NCBI GenBank assembly: GCA_012727915.1
Contig: JAAYGD010000037.1
Coordinates: forward strand, 1 to 44,505
From: Mycoplasmatota bacterium
Lineage (GTDB): Bacteria; Bacillota_I; Bacilli_A; RF39; UBA660
Direction: 5' to 3'
DNA: 44,505 nucleotides
The notes under the pieces are model-generated. The model did not search any database. It was given only the letters and a program-made list of their open reading frames with translations, and was not told the origin of the DNA. The translations under genes were made by a program, and so were the position numbers. Every line of letters begins with the position of its first letter. The first letter of the stretch is position 1. Below, in pieces: positions 1 through 8,575 of this stretch.

Positions 1-1041
1 AACCGTCACCGTTCCGTTTGTTACAGCTGTCAACAATCCTGTCGTGCTGATTGTTGCTATGGTGTTGTTTGTTACTGACCATGTTACTGCCTTGTTGCTA
101 GCGTTACTAGGACCTACAAGAGCGCTCATCTGCAGTGTTCCAGCATTAGTTTCTATTGTTGTTGCACTACCATCTCCTGTAACGGTAATAGCACTAACAA
201 TAATAACTTTTACCGTAAATTTAATTGTGTAAGTTGTTTTTGTTCGATTTTCTGCTGTTACTACTATTTTTGTTGTTCCTGGTAAAGTAGTTGCATTTGT
301 TACTAACGTTGTAGCTTTTATATCTGTTAGTTCTACTTCGATTGTTGGAACGACAATAGTTCCCGCTTCTAACTCTACATCATAAGTTAATGTAGACATA
401 GAAAAACCAAGTAATTCTATACCGTTTATTTTTATTTTATTTAATGTTGAATCTGAACTTTTTACGTATGGTGATATCGTTACTTCTTTTGAAGTTCCTG
501 CATTAAAACCGGTTTTCGCTGCATATCTCACTTGATAAGTTCCAGTTGACAAACCAGTTATTTCAGATCCTAATATTTTTTTCCATTCAGTTGATGTTTT
601 CAATTTATATTCCATTTGAACAGTTGTTCCTGTAATTTTGCCATCATTATTAGCAGTTGATGTTGGCGCAACCCCTACTAATGCTTCTATAGGAGCATCT
701 TGTGCTTTATTTAATGAAACTGTATTTGTATATTGTATATTAAATGTAGTTGGTAACTCACTTGGTGATAATATCTTTTTTGTAATGGTATTAATCCATT
801 CACCTTCTACATTTTTATAAAGGATAATCATATCCTTTTCTGAATCACCTTCAATAGTCTTTGCCGCCAACATTATTCTCTCTGTTGTCATTGGCATATC
901 TATTGTAAACTCATGAGTTCCAATAATATATGTTATATTATCAAAATCACTAGGTTTTCTATCTAATGCATTTATATTTAATATTCCAAAAATAATAAAT
1001 AGGAATAAAAAGGAAGTTAATGTAATCGTTATTTTTTTCAT
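1..1041 (-). CDS. Secreted surface protein with cadherin-like and Big_2 domains (C-terminus cut by window edge)
   Basis: The frame is open from an ATG at 1041 to the window edge (347 codons), so the C-terminus is missing. A GAGGAG ribosome site precedes the ATG. Residues 1-25 form a Sec signal peptide (MKKITITL, a hydrophobic core, then NINA) with no lipobox cysteine. After a unique N-domain comes a short motif seen in surface proteins (YKL..STEW..ITGLSTGTYQVRYA). Next is a cadherin-like beta-sandwich (STLNKIKINGIELLGF ... TYTIKFTV), then a bacterial Ig-like Big_2 domain ending in ATISTTGLLTAVTNGTVTV. These domains are typical of stalks in extracellular adhesins or wall proteins; ligand and anchor cannot be seen. 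It starts 10 bases after the stop of the InlB-repeat gene and is probably cotranscribed with it. Confidence 0.85.
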   Translation of the reverse strand, partial: MKKITITLTSFLFLFIIFGILNINALDRKPSDFDNITYIIGTHEFTIDMPMTTERIMLAAKTIEGDSEKDMIILYKNVEGEWINTITKKILSPSELPTTFNIQYTNTVSLNKAQDAPIEALVGVAPTSTANNDGKITGTTVQMEYKLKTSTEWKKILGSEITGLSTGTYQVRYAAKTGFNAGTSKEVTISPYVKSSDSTLNKIKINGIELLGFSMSTLTYDVELEAGTIVVPTIEVELTDIKATTLVTNATTLPGTTKIVVTAENRTKTTYTIKFTVKVIIVSAITVTGDGSATTIETNAGTLQMSALVGPSNASNKAVTWSVTNNTIATISTTGLLTAVTNGTVTV

Positions 1042-1051
1042 AATTTCTCCT

Positions 1052-2029
1052 CTACTTACTTATACTAACTATAGTTCCATCATTTAATTTAACTTTTGAT
1101 ATTTTAGAATAATCCGTTTCATCCGCTAATATAGTGTCATGTTCTTCATGATATATTCCTATTAATCTTTCATCACTAGTCAGTACTGATTTAGCACCAA
1201 CTACTATATTATTCTTCTTAACAGTTACTTTTACTTGTGGTGAGTGTTCTTGGAAGAACGATTTTTCTATTGTATATAAATCTTCTTCCCATTTAGCAGT
1301 TAATGTAATGTTATTATTTATATAAGTATTAAAGTTAAATTCTTTATTATTTAAAAACCAACCTTTAAATACATATCCTTTTCTTGATGGATCTTTAGGT
1401 TTAGAAACTCTATAACCACTTGTTAGAGTTACATTATTTACTAAACTTCCTCCATTACTATTAAATTTAACTATTAATTTGTTATTCGTATTAAGTGTTT
1501 CTTCTTTCTTTTTCCAGTTTGCTATTAAAGTAATGTCTTCTTTTATTAAAGTATTAAAATCATATTCTTTACCATTTAATTGCCATGATATAAATTCATA
1601 TCCTTCTTTTTTAGGATTAGTAGGTTTCAATAGTTTTTTTCCTTCTTCTACTTTCATAGATGAAACTATACTACCAGAATCAGTATCAAAATTAACAGTA
1701 TATTTCACAACTGTATCTTCATCAATCTTTTTCCATTTCGCTACAAGAGTTAATTTATCTGTAACTGGAGTATCAAAATCAAATAGTTCATCGTTTACAT
1801 ACCATCCATCAAACTCATATCCTTCTTTAACCGGTTCTTTTTTAGGTTTAACTATTTTACCGTCTTTTACTACAAATTGAGTATTAAACTTAGATCCCCC
1901 ATCTGTGTCAAATTGTACTTTTACATTGTTATTGTTTCTAAATAACAAAAATAAAACTACAAGAACACCAACTAGTAATAATCCCCATAATATCTTTTTA
2001 TTGAATGTTTCTTCTTTTTTCTTTTTCAT
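1052..2029 (-). CDS. Membrane-anchored InlB B-repeat (Flg_new) surface protein
   Basis: 325 residues. The ATG at 2029 is chosen over an in-frame start at 2080 because AAAGGA lies just upstream of it. A lysine-rich start is followed by one hydrophobic helix (ILWGLLLVGVLVVLFLLF), giving an N-in membrane anchor with the rest outside. Three Listeria-Bacteroides B-repeats of about 65 residues follow. Each has a V-x-F-D/N-T/S-D/N-G-G/S-S start, a GYEF.GW centre and a LTL.A.W end. They are followed by a unique C-domain of about 75 residues. B-repeats are beta-grasp-like modules of bacterial surface proteins and internalins. Partner and role are unknown. A promoter lies at 2081-2108, and the next gene downstream is another surface protein. 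Confidence 0.85.
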   Translation of the reverse strand: MKKKKEETFNKKILWGLLLVGVLVVLFLLFRNNNNVKVQFDTDGGSKFNTQFVVKDGKIVKPKKEPVKEGYEFDGWYVNDELFDFDTPVTDKLTLVAKWKKIDEDTVVKYTVNFDTDSGSIVSSMKVEEGKKLLKPTNPKKEGYEFISWQLNGKEYDFNTLIKEDITLIANWKKKEETLNTNNKLIVKFNSNGGSLVNNVTLTSGYRVSKPKDPSRKGYVFKGWFLNNKEFNFNTYINNNITLTAKWEEDLYTIEKSFFQEHSPQVKVTVKKNNIVVGAKSVLTSDERLIGIYHEEHDTILADETDYSKISKVKLNDGTIVSISK

Positions 2030-2080
2030 ATTATTTCCTTTCTTATAATTAAATGGCAAGAAGTTCTTCTCACTATTCAA

Positions 2081-2108
2081 ATTATAACAAAAATATCTTT
2101 ATTTACAA
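2081..2108 (-). promoter_or_regulatory. Sigma-A-type promoter of the surface-protein pair
   Basis: Minus strand: -35 TTGTAA, 16-base spacer, -10 TATAAT, lying about 50 bases before the ATG at 2029 and downstream of the tRNA-Arg terminator. Confidence 0.6.
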
Positions 2109-2123
2109 TACATTCTTTATTTT

Positions 2124-2155
2124 TAATATAAAAAATAAAGCTTAAAAGCTTTATT
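2124..2155 (-). terminator. Intrinsic terminator after tRNA-Arg
   Basis: Perfect 10-bp stem (AATAAAGCTT / AAGCTTTATT at 2134-2155) with a 2-base centre, followed on the minus strand by a T-rich tract. It lies just downstream of the tRNA. Confidence 0.8.
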
Positions 2156-2171
2156 CTTATTAATAAATTAA

Positions 2172-2248
2172 TGGCGTCCTTGATTGGAATCGAACCAACG
2201 ACCTACCCCTTAGGAGGGGGTTGCTCTATCCTACTGAGCTACAAGGAC
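2172..2248 (-). tRNA. tRNA-Arg(CCT)
   Basis: 77 bases including an encoded CCA. The acceptor stem GTCCTTG/CAAGGAC is perfect. The anticodon stem ACCCC/GGGGT encloses loop CTCCTAA, so the anticodon is CCT (reads AGG). The T-arm GTTGG-TTCGATT-CCAAT is canonical. It sits between its own terminator and that of the HD-domain gene. Confidence 0.95.
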
Positions 2249-2261
2249 ACAAAGACATTAT

Positions 2262-2295
2262 ATAAAAAAACACATTAAAAGTCTATTTTAATGTG
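2262..2295 (-). terminator. Terminator of the HD-domain gene, overlapping its stop
   Basis: Stem CACATTAAAA/TTTTAATGTG (2271-2295) with loop GTCTA, then a run of Ts on the minus strand. The last codons and the TAG stop of the gene form the 5' arm. Confidence 0.85.
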
Positions 2296-2804
2296 CTAAA
2301 TAATATAATAAATGAAGGTATTACTTTAGATAAAACTTTATAATTGAATAGTGATTTTGCTTTTAAAATAAATTCAAATACTCCTATAACTTTATCTATA
2401 AAGGATACTAAGAAAGATTCTTTATATTTAGGAATTGTAAATACTACTGGAAACATATGTTTATAAATAATATCTTTTTCTAAATCATTTAATTTAAAAT
2501 ATTTATTTGAATTATTTAAAGCTATATTATGATGATTTAACGCTAAATTATAAGACTCTTTACTAAAACTCTTTCCATTAGTATCAGCATAAAAAAAATC
2601 ATGTAAAATTCCACCTCTAGCAACACTAACATAATCTAAATTATATTTCTTTGCTATTAAATAAGAATAATAAGAAACCTTAATCGAATGATCAAGTTTC
2701 TTTAATCCATGATGTAATGTATTTTGTGTTTTAATAAAATTTTTGTTTTTTATAATTGAATCTATTATATTTATAAAATCAATGTCATTATATATATGTT
2801 CCAT
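2283..2804 (-). CDS. HD-domain phosphohydrolase-like protein
   Basis: 173 residues. An HD-superfamily metal site is visible: H39 (LDHSIKVSYYSYL), the HD pair at 68-69 (GGILHDFFYAD) and a candidate late Asp near 137 (SFIDKVIG). HD enzymes usually hydrolyse phosphoester bonds of nucleotides or signalling molecules; the substrate cannot be told here. No signal peptide is seen, and the last 20 residues are hydrophobic. It is transcribed separately from the tRNA below by an overlapping terminator, and follows the M16 pair by about 50 bases. The start has only a weak GAGAG-type ribosome site. Confidence 0.75.
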   Translation of the reverse strand: MEHIYNDIDFINIIDSIIKNKNFIKTQNTLHHGLKKLDHSIKVSYYSYLIAKKYNLDYVSVARGGILHDFFYADTNGKSFSKESYNLALNHHNIALNNSNKYFKLNDLEKDIIYKHMFPVVFTIPKYKESFLVSFIDKVIGVFEFILKAKSLFNYKVLSKVIPSFIILFSTLK

Positions 2805-2857
2805 TATTTCACTCTCTCTAATTTAAAAAAATCTAAATTCAATATTAACACTTTAGA

Positions 2858-4132
2858 CTACTTTTGTCTATCATTTTTTATAACTAATGATGAGCTATTG
2901 TCAAATTGTAAAGTATTATAAAATTCTACAAATTCTTCATAATCTAATTCATTATATATATCTATAATATCTTCACATGGATAACCATAATCTATTATTG
3001 AACCCAAAATATAATCATTAACATCATTATGGTCTTCAAAATAATATATTATATTACTTATTAATTTTTTCTTAAATCTATTAAAATATTCTTTACTTAG
3101 TTTTAAACTATTAAATTTATCTTTAATATCAGTTAACAATACTTCGGGAACAGTAGTTTCAGCCATTATATATGCCAAATAATAATCATCAAAATCAGTA
3201 AACATTAAACCAAAGGGTGATAAAACTTTTTTGTTTTTTAAACAAGCATAGTAAAAATCTGATATCATATCAAAGTTTTCTAAAAATATTAATTGAAAAT
3301 AAATTGATTGTTTAATCTTATTTAAATTAGTTTTTAACCTAGATTTAATTCCATAAGAAATCATTGGAGTACTAACATTCATATTAATAGTTTCATATTC
3401 TTTGAACACTTTTTCATCTTCAATATATTTTTTTAATTCATACTCTTTATTTTCAAATTTCTTATTATTTTGATTATCTTTTATTATTTTTATAGTATCT
3501 TCAACATCAATATTACCTGTAATTAACAAGTACATATTATTAGGTGAATAAAAAGTATAATAACAATCTTCTAACATTTCTTTAGTAATCTTTTTTATAT
3601 CCTCTACAGTACCTGCGATATCATATTTAATTGGATGATTATTTACTAAATTAAATCTATTTACTTCATGCAATCTATAATAAGGATCATCTAAATACAT
3701 ATATATTTCTTGTTCTATTATTCCTTTTTCTTTTTCAACGTTTTCATAAGTTAAATGTGGTTTTTGAACAAAATCAATCAAATAATTTAAATTATCATTA
3801 TACTCTTCTTGACCTTCAATTAAGTAATTAGTTACATTATAAGAAGTAAAAGCATTAGATTTTGTACCGCTTTTAGAAAAATATTCCATTGCTGATTCTT
3901 TTTCGGATTCAAATAATTTGTGTTCTAAAAAATGTGCTATACCTAAAGGATAATTCTTATATTTCAATTCATATTTATATTTAAAATCATTATAAATACT
4001 TCCATATTTAGTAAAAAAAGAAACATGATAAGTATTGGTTTTAGAAGTAGGATATAAATATACATTTAATCCATTGTCTAGTTTTTCATGATATATAAAT
4101 TCATTTAATTTTTTAAATTCAATTTTTTTCAT
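2858..4132 (-). CDS. ymfH: M16 zinc peptidase homologue, YmfH-like (catalytic-type member)
   Basis: 424 residues. The ATG at 4132 is preferred over 4144 because GGAG lies 7 bases before it. The inverted zinc motif HFLEH (67-71) is intact, with a downstream EQEIYMYLDD segment that could give the third ligand, so this is the catalytically competent type. M16 proteins are clam-shell peptidases, and YmfF/YmfH pairs are found together in Bacilli. Current databases link such pairs to modification of elongation factor P, which is family knowledge and not shown here. It overlaps the end of the ymfF-like gene by 14 bases, so the two are probably translated together as a heterodimer. Confidence 0.85.
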   Translation of the reverse strand: MKKIEFKKLNEFIYHEKLDNGLNVYLYPTSKTNTYHVSFFTKYGSIYNDFKYKYELKYKNYPLGIAHFLEHKLFESEKESAMEYFSKSGTKSNAFTSYNVTNYLIEGQEEYNDNLNYLIDFVQKPHLTYENVEKEKGIIEQEIYMYLDDPYYRLHEVNRFNLVNNHPIKYDIAGTVEDIKKITKEMLEDCYYTFYSPNNMYLLITGNIDVEDTIKIIKDNQNNKKFENKEYELKKYIEDEKVFKEYETINMNVSTPMISYGIKSRLKTNLNKIKQSIYFQLIFLENFDMISDFYYACLKNKKVLSPFGLMFTDFDDYYLAYIMAETTVPEVLLTDIKDKFNSLKLSKEYFNRFKKKLISNIIYYFEDHNDVNDYILGSIIDYGYPCEDIIDIYNELDYEEFVEFYNTLQFDNSSSLVIKNDRQK

Positions 4133-5363
4133 TATTAACTCCATATAAAAGTACAGTATCTATAAAAACTCTATTAGATAATAACTCAATGTCCTCTTTT
4201 TTTATAATATTTAACTCATTTAAAATATTTTCTATATCCCTGGGATAATTTAACAATTCATTAGGATAAATATAGTTGATAATATCTGTAGGATTATAAT
4301 AAGTATTTTTTAATAATGAAATATATAATTTCTTTGAAGCATTAAACTCTTCATCAGTTATAACTTTCATATTATTAATTTGTTCTTTTATGATTGATAA
4401 TACTTGTTTATATTTATTACCATCTATTCCAGATTCTATTATAAAAATTGAATCAGTCTCTCTTTTAGCGTTTGAATAATACGCAAGTGAATTCTTTTCC
4501 CTAACCTCTCTAAATAGTTTAGAACTAGAACCAACTCCTAATATTAATCTATATAAAGTAAATAAAACAGATTCTTGTTTTTCATCATAATTTAATATTT
4601 TTAATCCAATCTCTAATTTAGATTGAGATATACTCTTATCTTCAATAAATATTTCCTTTGTTTCATTTCTTTTTGAATAATTAGGAATATATAATTTTGA
4701 ATATCTATTATTATTTATAAATAAACCTTTTAACTCTTTTTCATAAAAATTATTATCTATATTTCCTACAACTACAATATCTATTTGATCCTTTTCTATT
4801 ATATCTTTATATAAACTTTTAATATTACTTAAATTAATACTATTAAAGTCTTCTAAATATCCCAAAAAATTATAAGATAAAATATTACCTGACTCCATAT
4901 TATTTAATAACTCTTGTTTTGCAAACTTCTTTTTATTATTATAAAAAGATAAAAGATCGGATTCTACTATTGATTTTACTTCGTTCAAATACTCTTCATT
5001 ATCAAAATTAGGATTAAACAATATTTCTTTAATAAACTCTATACCATCTTTTTCCATATTTATATCCGAATATTTAGGATCTAAAAATTTAATATTTATT
5101 ATATCTTGCCTATATAAAGAAGGTTCAGGTCCAAATGAATAATTCATATGTAAATTATATAAATCTTCTTTCTTTTCTATTAATGATTTATAATCATATT
5201 TCTTTGTACTATATAGCATTAATTCAAATAATATACGAATAATAGTAATTTCTTCTCTTTTAAATTCTCTTCTAAAATTAATACTTATATTTATAGTTTT
5301 AAATATATCTGTATTAATAGTATGTAATACTAATTTATCTATTTCAATTCTTTTATAATTCAT
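4119..5363 (-). CDS. ymfF: M16 peptidase homologue, YmfF-like (no zinc motif)
   Basis: 414 residues, ATG at 5363 with an AGGAG site. It has the two-lobed M16 fold pattern: an N-lobe around ILFELMLYSTKKYDYKSL and a C-lobe around LGVGSSSKLFREVREKNSLAY, the R/Y region typical of M16 C-domains. HXXEH is absent, as expected for the non-catalytic partner of a pair. It follows deoD with no gap and overlaps the ymfH-like gene, forming deoD-ymfF-ymfH. It probably supplies the partner half of the active chamber. Confidence 0.82.
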   Translation of the reverse strand: MNYKRIEIDKLVLHTINTDIFKTINISINFRREFKREEITIIRILFELMLYSTKKYDYKSLIEKKEDLYNLHMNYSFGPEPSLYRQDIINIKFLDPKYSDINMEKDGIEFIKEILFNPNFDNEEYLNEVKSIVESDLLSFYNNKKKFAKQELLNNMESGNILSYNFLGYLEDFNSINLSNIKSLYKDIIEKDQIDIVVVGNIDNNFYEKELKGLFINNNRYSKLYIPNYSKRNETKEIFIEDKSISQSKLEIGLKILNYDEKQESVLFTLYRLILGVGSSSKLFREVREKNSLAYYSNAKRETDSIFIIESGIDGNKYKQVLSIIKEQINNMKVITDEEFNASKKLYISLLKNTYYNPTDIINYIYPNELLNYPRDIENILNELNIIKKEDIELLSNRVFIDTVLLYGVNNEKN

Positions 5364-6071
5364 TTATTCTCCTATGTTTAAAATTGATTCTAAGGCCAAA
5401 ATAATCATCATATTAAGAGATTTCTCTCTTTCTTCTTGTGATAATACTAAATCATGATTAATTGAATCTGATACCGTTATAATGGCTGAAGCATTCTTAT
5501 TTAATAATCTAGCATTAGAAAATAATGCAAACGTTTCCATTTCTACTCCAAGACAATTATATTTATCAATCAATTCAGTATTATTTGTTTCTTTATAAAA
5601 AACATCACTACAATGAATATTTCCTCTTAATATATTAATATCCTTTTCTTTGGCTTTTTCCTCTATTAATTTATTTAAATAATCAGATGATTTAACAATA
5701 TCTAAATTATAATCATCCAATACTTTAGCGTAAGTAGATTCACTACAACTATTATCTACCAATATTACATCCATAAGTTTTAAATCTTTATAAGCACCAC
5801 AGGTCCCTATTCTAATAATATAATCAACATCATAAAACTTATATAATTCATATGAATAAATTCCCATACTAGGATTACCCATTCCAGAACCTATTACTGT
5901 TATCTTTTTACCTTTATAATATCCAGTATATCCAAGCATATTTCTAACATCATTTATTTCTATTGAATTTTCCAAATAATTATCAGAAATATATTTTGCT
6001 CTCAATGGGTCTCCTGGCATTAATACTATATTTGAAATGTCCTCTTTTTTAAATTCTAAATGTGGGGTCAT
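5364..6071 (-). CDS. deoD: Purine-nucleoside phosphorylase (DeoD type)
   Basis: 235 residues, the usual size of hexameric DeoD. Family motifs are all present: MPGDPLRAKY near the N-terminus (phosphate/ribose site), GSGMGNPSMGIYSYEL, RIGTCGA, GVEMETFALF and the late TVSDS. It cleaves purine (deoxy)nucleosides with phosphate to free base and (deoxy)ribose-1-phosphate in the cytosol. Together with the pyrimidine-nucleoside phosphorylase at 40761 it suggests reliance on nucleoside salvage. An AAGGAGG ribosome site precedes the ATG. The gene heads a unit with the M16 pair, and an 8-bp inverted repeat lies in its leader. Confidence 0.93.
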   Translation of the reverse strand: MTPHLEFKKEDISNIVLMPGDPLRAKYISDNYLENSIEINDVRNMLGYTGYYKGKKITVIGSGMGNPSMGIYSYELYKFYDVDYIIRIGTCGAYKDLKLMDVILVDNSCSESTYAKVLDDYNLDIVKSSDYLNKLIEEKAKEKDINILRGNIHCSDVFYKETNNTELIDKYNCLGVEMETFALFSNARLLNKNASAIITVSDSINHDLVLSQEEREKSLNMMIILALESILNIGE

Positions 6072-6104
6072 ATTACCTCCTTATTAATTAAATACATCTA
6101 TAAA

Positions 6105-6125
6105 TATGTTATCATTTATAACATA
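6105..6125 (-). promoter_or_regulatory. Inverted repeat in the lon-deoD gap
   Basis: TATGTTAT-CATTT-ATAACATA, a perfect 8-bp inverted repeat about 34 bases before the deoD ATG. There is no T-run after it in either direction, so an operator for the deoD unit is as likely as a weak terminator for lon. Confidence 0.35.
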
Positions 6126-6155
6126 AATAAAAAAGAATATAAAGTTTGTTTTACA

Positions 6156-8456
6156 TTATTTTCCAAACATGATTTTGTAAACATCTTTATAATCTTTAAC
6201 TAAATGATATTTAATTTTCTCTTTTAAATAATCAGGTAATTCATTTAAATCTCTTTCATTATTATAAGGAATAATAATTTCTTTTATACCACTCCTATTA
6301 GCACCCAAACTCTTTTCTTTTAATCCACCAATTGGTAGAACATTACCTCTTAAAGTAATTTCTCCAGTCATAGCTATTTCTTTATTTATAGGTTTATTTG
6401 TAAATGCACTAATTAAAGCTGTTGTAAGAGTTATACCTGCACTTGGTCCTTCTTTAGGAATAGCTCCTTCAGGTATATGAATGTGAATATCACTATTTTG
6501 TAATAATTCATAATCTATCTTAAAATCTTTATGATGACTCTTTATATAACTAAGCGCAATTTGAGCTGATTCCTTCATTATTTCACCTAAAGAACCCGTT
6601 AATAACAAATTTCCTTTACCTTGATAATAAGTAATTTCTATAGGTAATATATCACCACCAAAGTCAGTATACGCTAAACCTACAGCAACTCCAACTTCTC
6701 TCTTAGAATCTTTTTCTCCAAAAAAATACTTCTTTTTTCCTAAATAATGTTCAACTTTAGAACTAATAATATTAGTATTAATTTCTTTTTTCTCTAATAT
6801 TTCAGTTGCTATCTTTCTTAAAATAGTAGCAATATTCCTTTCTAATTCTCTAACTCCCGCTTCCCTAGTATAATTTCTTATAATAGTTAGTATAGAATTA
6901 TTATCAAAAGTAATCTTGCTTTTTAATCCATGTTCTTCTAATTCTCTTGGTATTAAATGTTTTTTAGCAATATCTAATTTTTCAAATTCAGTATAACCTG
7001 ATAAATATATTATTTCTAATCTATCCCTTAAAGGCTCAGGTATTCTTGATAATTCATTAGCAGTTAATATAAATAGTGAATTAGATAAATCATATTCTTC
7101 ATCCAAATAATTATCATAGAAATATTTATTTTGTTCTTTATCTAATACTTCTAACAAAGCACTTGCAGGATCCCCTCTATAATCTCTTGTCATCTTATCT
7201 ATTTCATCTATTAAAAATACTGGGTTTGATGATTTAGCTTTTTTCATAGCTCCAATTATTCTTCCAGGATTAGCCCCAATATAAGTCCTTCTATGACCAA
7301 TAATATCAGCTTCATCATTAATTCCTCCAACTGATATTTTTACAAACTTTCTATTAATAGCTTTCGCTATACTTTTTGCTAAAGTTGTCTTACCAACACC
7401 AGGAGGGCCTACTAAACATATAATTGGAGTCTTTAAATCCTTACTCATTTGTCTAACTGCTAAAAATTCTATTATTCTAGTTTTTACTTTTTCCAACCCA
7501 GCATGAGTTTTATCTAAAGATTTTCTTACCTTTTTTAAATCAATTTCTTCTTTTGTAAAAACATTCCAAGGTAAAGATAACATCCAATCTATATAATCTC
7601 TAGTCATACCCATTTCCGGAGAATTAATATTCATCATATCATATCTATTTAATTCATTTAATAACCTTGTTTTAATCTTTTCATTAGCACTTAATTTATT
7701 TATTTCTTCTCTTAATTTTTCTATTTCATCATCTTTAACGTTTTTATCACCAAGTTCTTCTTTAATAATTCTAATCTTTTCCCTTAAAATAAATTCTTTT
7801 TGTGATTTATCTAATGTTTCACTTAATTTAACTTCTATTTTTTGTTCTATATCTAATATTTCTTCTTCTTTTCTTATATCTTCTATAATCATTATAGTTC
7901 TAGTATAAGGATTAGGAGTAATTAAATATTCTATTTTTCTTTCAATAGATAAAGGTAAAAAATTAGATACTAAATCCGCTATTTTAGATATACTATGTTC
8001 ATTATTTATTATACCTAATATACTATTACTTAAATAAGGTGCTCTAGACAAATACTTATCTAAATCAACTTCTATTTTTCTTATTAAAGCTTTTTCATCT
8101 TTTGGAGAAAGCGCAAATTGAGTTGTAGGTCTAATATTTGCTATTAAAAATTCTTTCTCTTTATAATACTTTTCAATATTTACTCTTTTAATACCTTCAA
8201 TAACAATTCTAGTTATATTTTCATTTATAGCTACATTTAATTTAATTTTACCTACAGTTGCAACATTAGGTAAATTTTTAAAATCTATAGTTTCTTCTAG
8301 TTGATCTATAGGAGTAATAATCAGTACTTCACTATTAAAATCATCTTCAGAATACTTTATAACTTTTTTATCTATATCATTTTTTATATCTATTCTAACT
8401 TCACAATGAGGAAGTAATACTTCACCTTTAAATATAATTATAGGAAGTGAATTCAT
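6156..8456 (-). CDS. lon: ATP-dependent protease Lon
   Basis: 766 residues, near the usual Lon length. It has an N-terminal substrate domain and a long coiled region (about 185-290). The AAA+ module has Walker A GPPGVGKTT (about 349-357), Walker B VFLIDEIDKM, and a sensor/arginine-finger region ELSRIPEPLRDRLE. The C-terminal protease domain has catalytic Ser in EGPSAGITL (about 671) and Lys in GGLKEKSLGA (about 714). It degrades misfolded and regulatory proteins in the cytosol. It has its own promoter (8486-8514) and an AAAGGAGG site. Its position after the trigger factor gene makes a protein quality-control cluster. Confidence 0.97.
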   Translation of the reverse strand: MNSLPIIIFKGEVLLPHCEVRIDIKNDIDKKVIKYSEDDFNSEVLIITPIDQLEETIDFKNLPNVATVGKIKLNVAINENITRIVIEGIKRVNIEKYYKEKEFLIANIRPTTQFALSPKDEKALIRKIEVDLDKYLSRAPYLSNSILGIINNEHSISKIADLVSNFLPLSIERKIEYLITPNPYTRTIMIIEDIRKEEEILDIEQKIEVKLSETLDKSQKEFILREKIRIIKEELGDKNVKDDEIEKLREEINKLSANEKIKTRLLNELNRYDMMNINSPEMGMTRDYIDWMLSLPWNVFTKEEIDLKKVRKSLDKTHAGLEKVKTRIIEFLAVRQMSKDLKTPIICLVGPPGVGKTTLAKSIAKAINRKFVKISVGGINDEADIIGHRRTYIGANPGRIIGAMKKAKSSNPVFLIDEIDKMTRDYRGDPASALLEVLDKEQNKYFYDNYLDEEYDLSNSLFILTANELSRIPEPLRDRLEIIYLSGYTEFEKLDIAKKHLIPRELEEHGLKSKITFDNNSILTIIRNYTREAGVRELERNIATILRKIATEILEKKEINTNIISSKVEHYLGKKKYFFGEKDSKREVGVAVGLAYTDFGGDILPIEITYYQGKGNLLLTGSLGEIMKESAQIALSYIKSHHKDFKIDYELLQNSDIHIHIPEGAIPKEGPSAGITLTTALISAFTNKPINKEIAMTGEITLRGNVLPIGGLKEKSLGANRSGIKEIIIPYNNERDLNELPDYLKEKIKYHLVKDYKDVYKIMFGK

Positions 8457-8485
8457 ATGTCCTCCTTTAAAAAGATTTAAGACTT

Positions 8486-8514
8486 ATTATAAAAGAAAAA
8501 GTATCATTTGTCCA
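8486..8514 (-). promoter_or_regulatory. Sigma-A-type promoter of lon
   Basis: Minus strand: -35 TGGACA, 17-base spacer, -10 TATAAT, ending 29 bases before the lon ATG. No CIRCE or CtsR heptad repeat is visible. Confidence 0.7.
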
Positions 8515-8550
8515 TTAAAAATAACACTTTAATTAAAATATTTTTATAAA

Positions 8551-8575
8551 AAGAAAAAAGACATATTATTGTCTT
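8551..8575 (-). terminator. Terminator of tig, overlapping its stop
   Basis: Stem AAGACA-TATTAT-TGTCTT (8558-8575) followed on the minus strand by TTTTTTCTTTTT. The 5' arm uses the tig stop codon. The stem is short (6 bp). Confidence 0.6.

Noticed and set aside
1479-1880. Plus-strand 133-codon frame
   Set aside because: Antisense shadow of the InlB-repeat gene, which has a promoter, ribosome site and recognisable domains.
8457-8573. Heat-shock operator (CIRCE or CtsR box) before lon
   Set aside because: No TTAGCACTC or AGGTCAAANANAGGTCAAA-type repeat is visible; only a plain sigma-A-type promoter.
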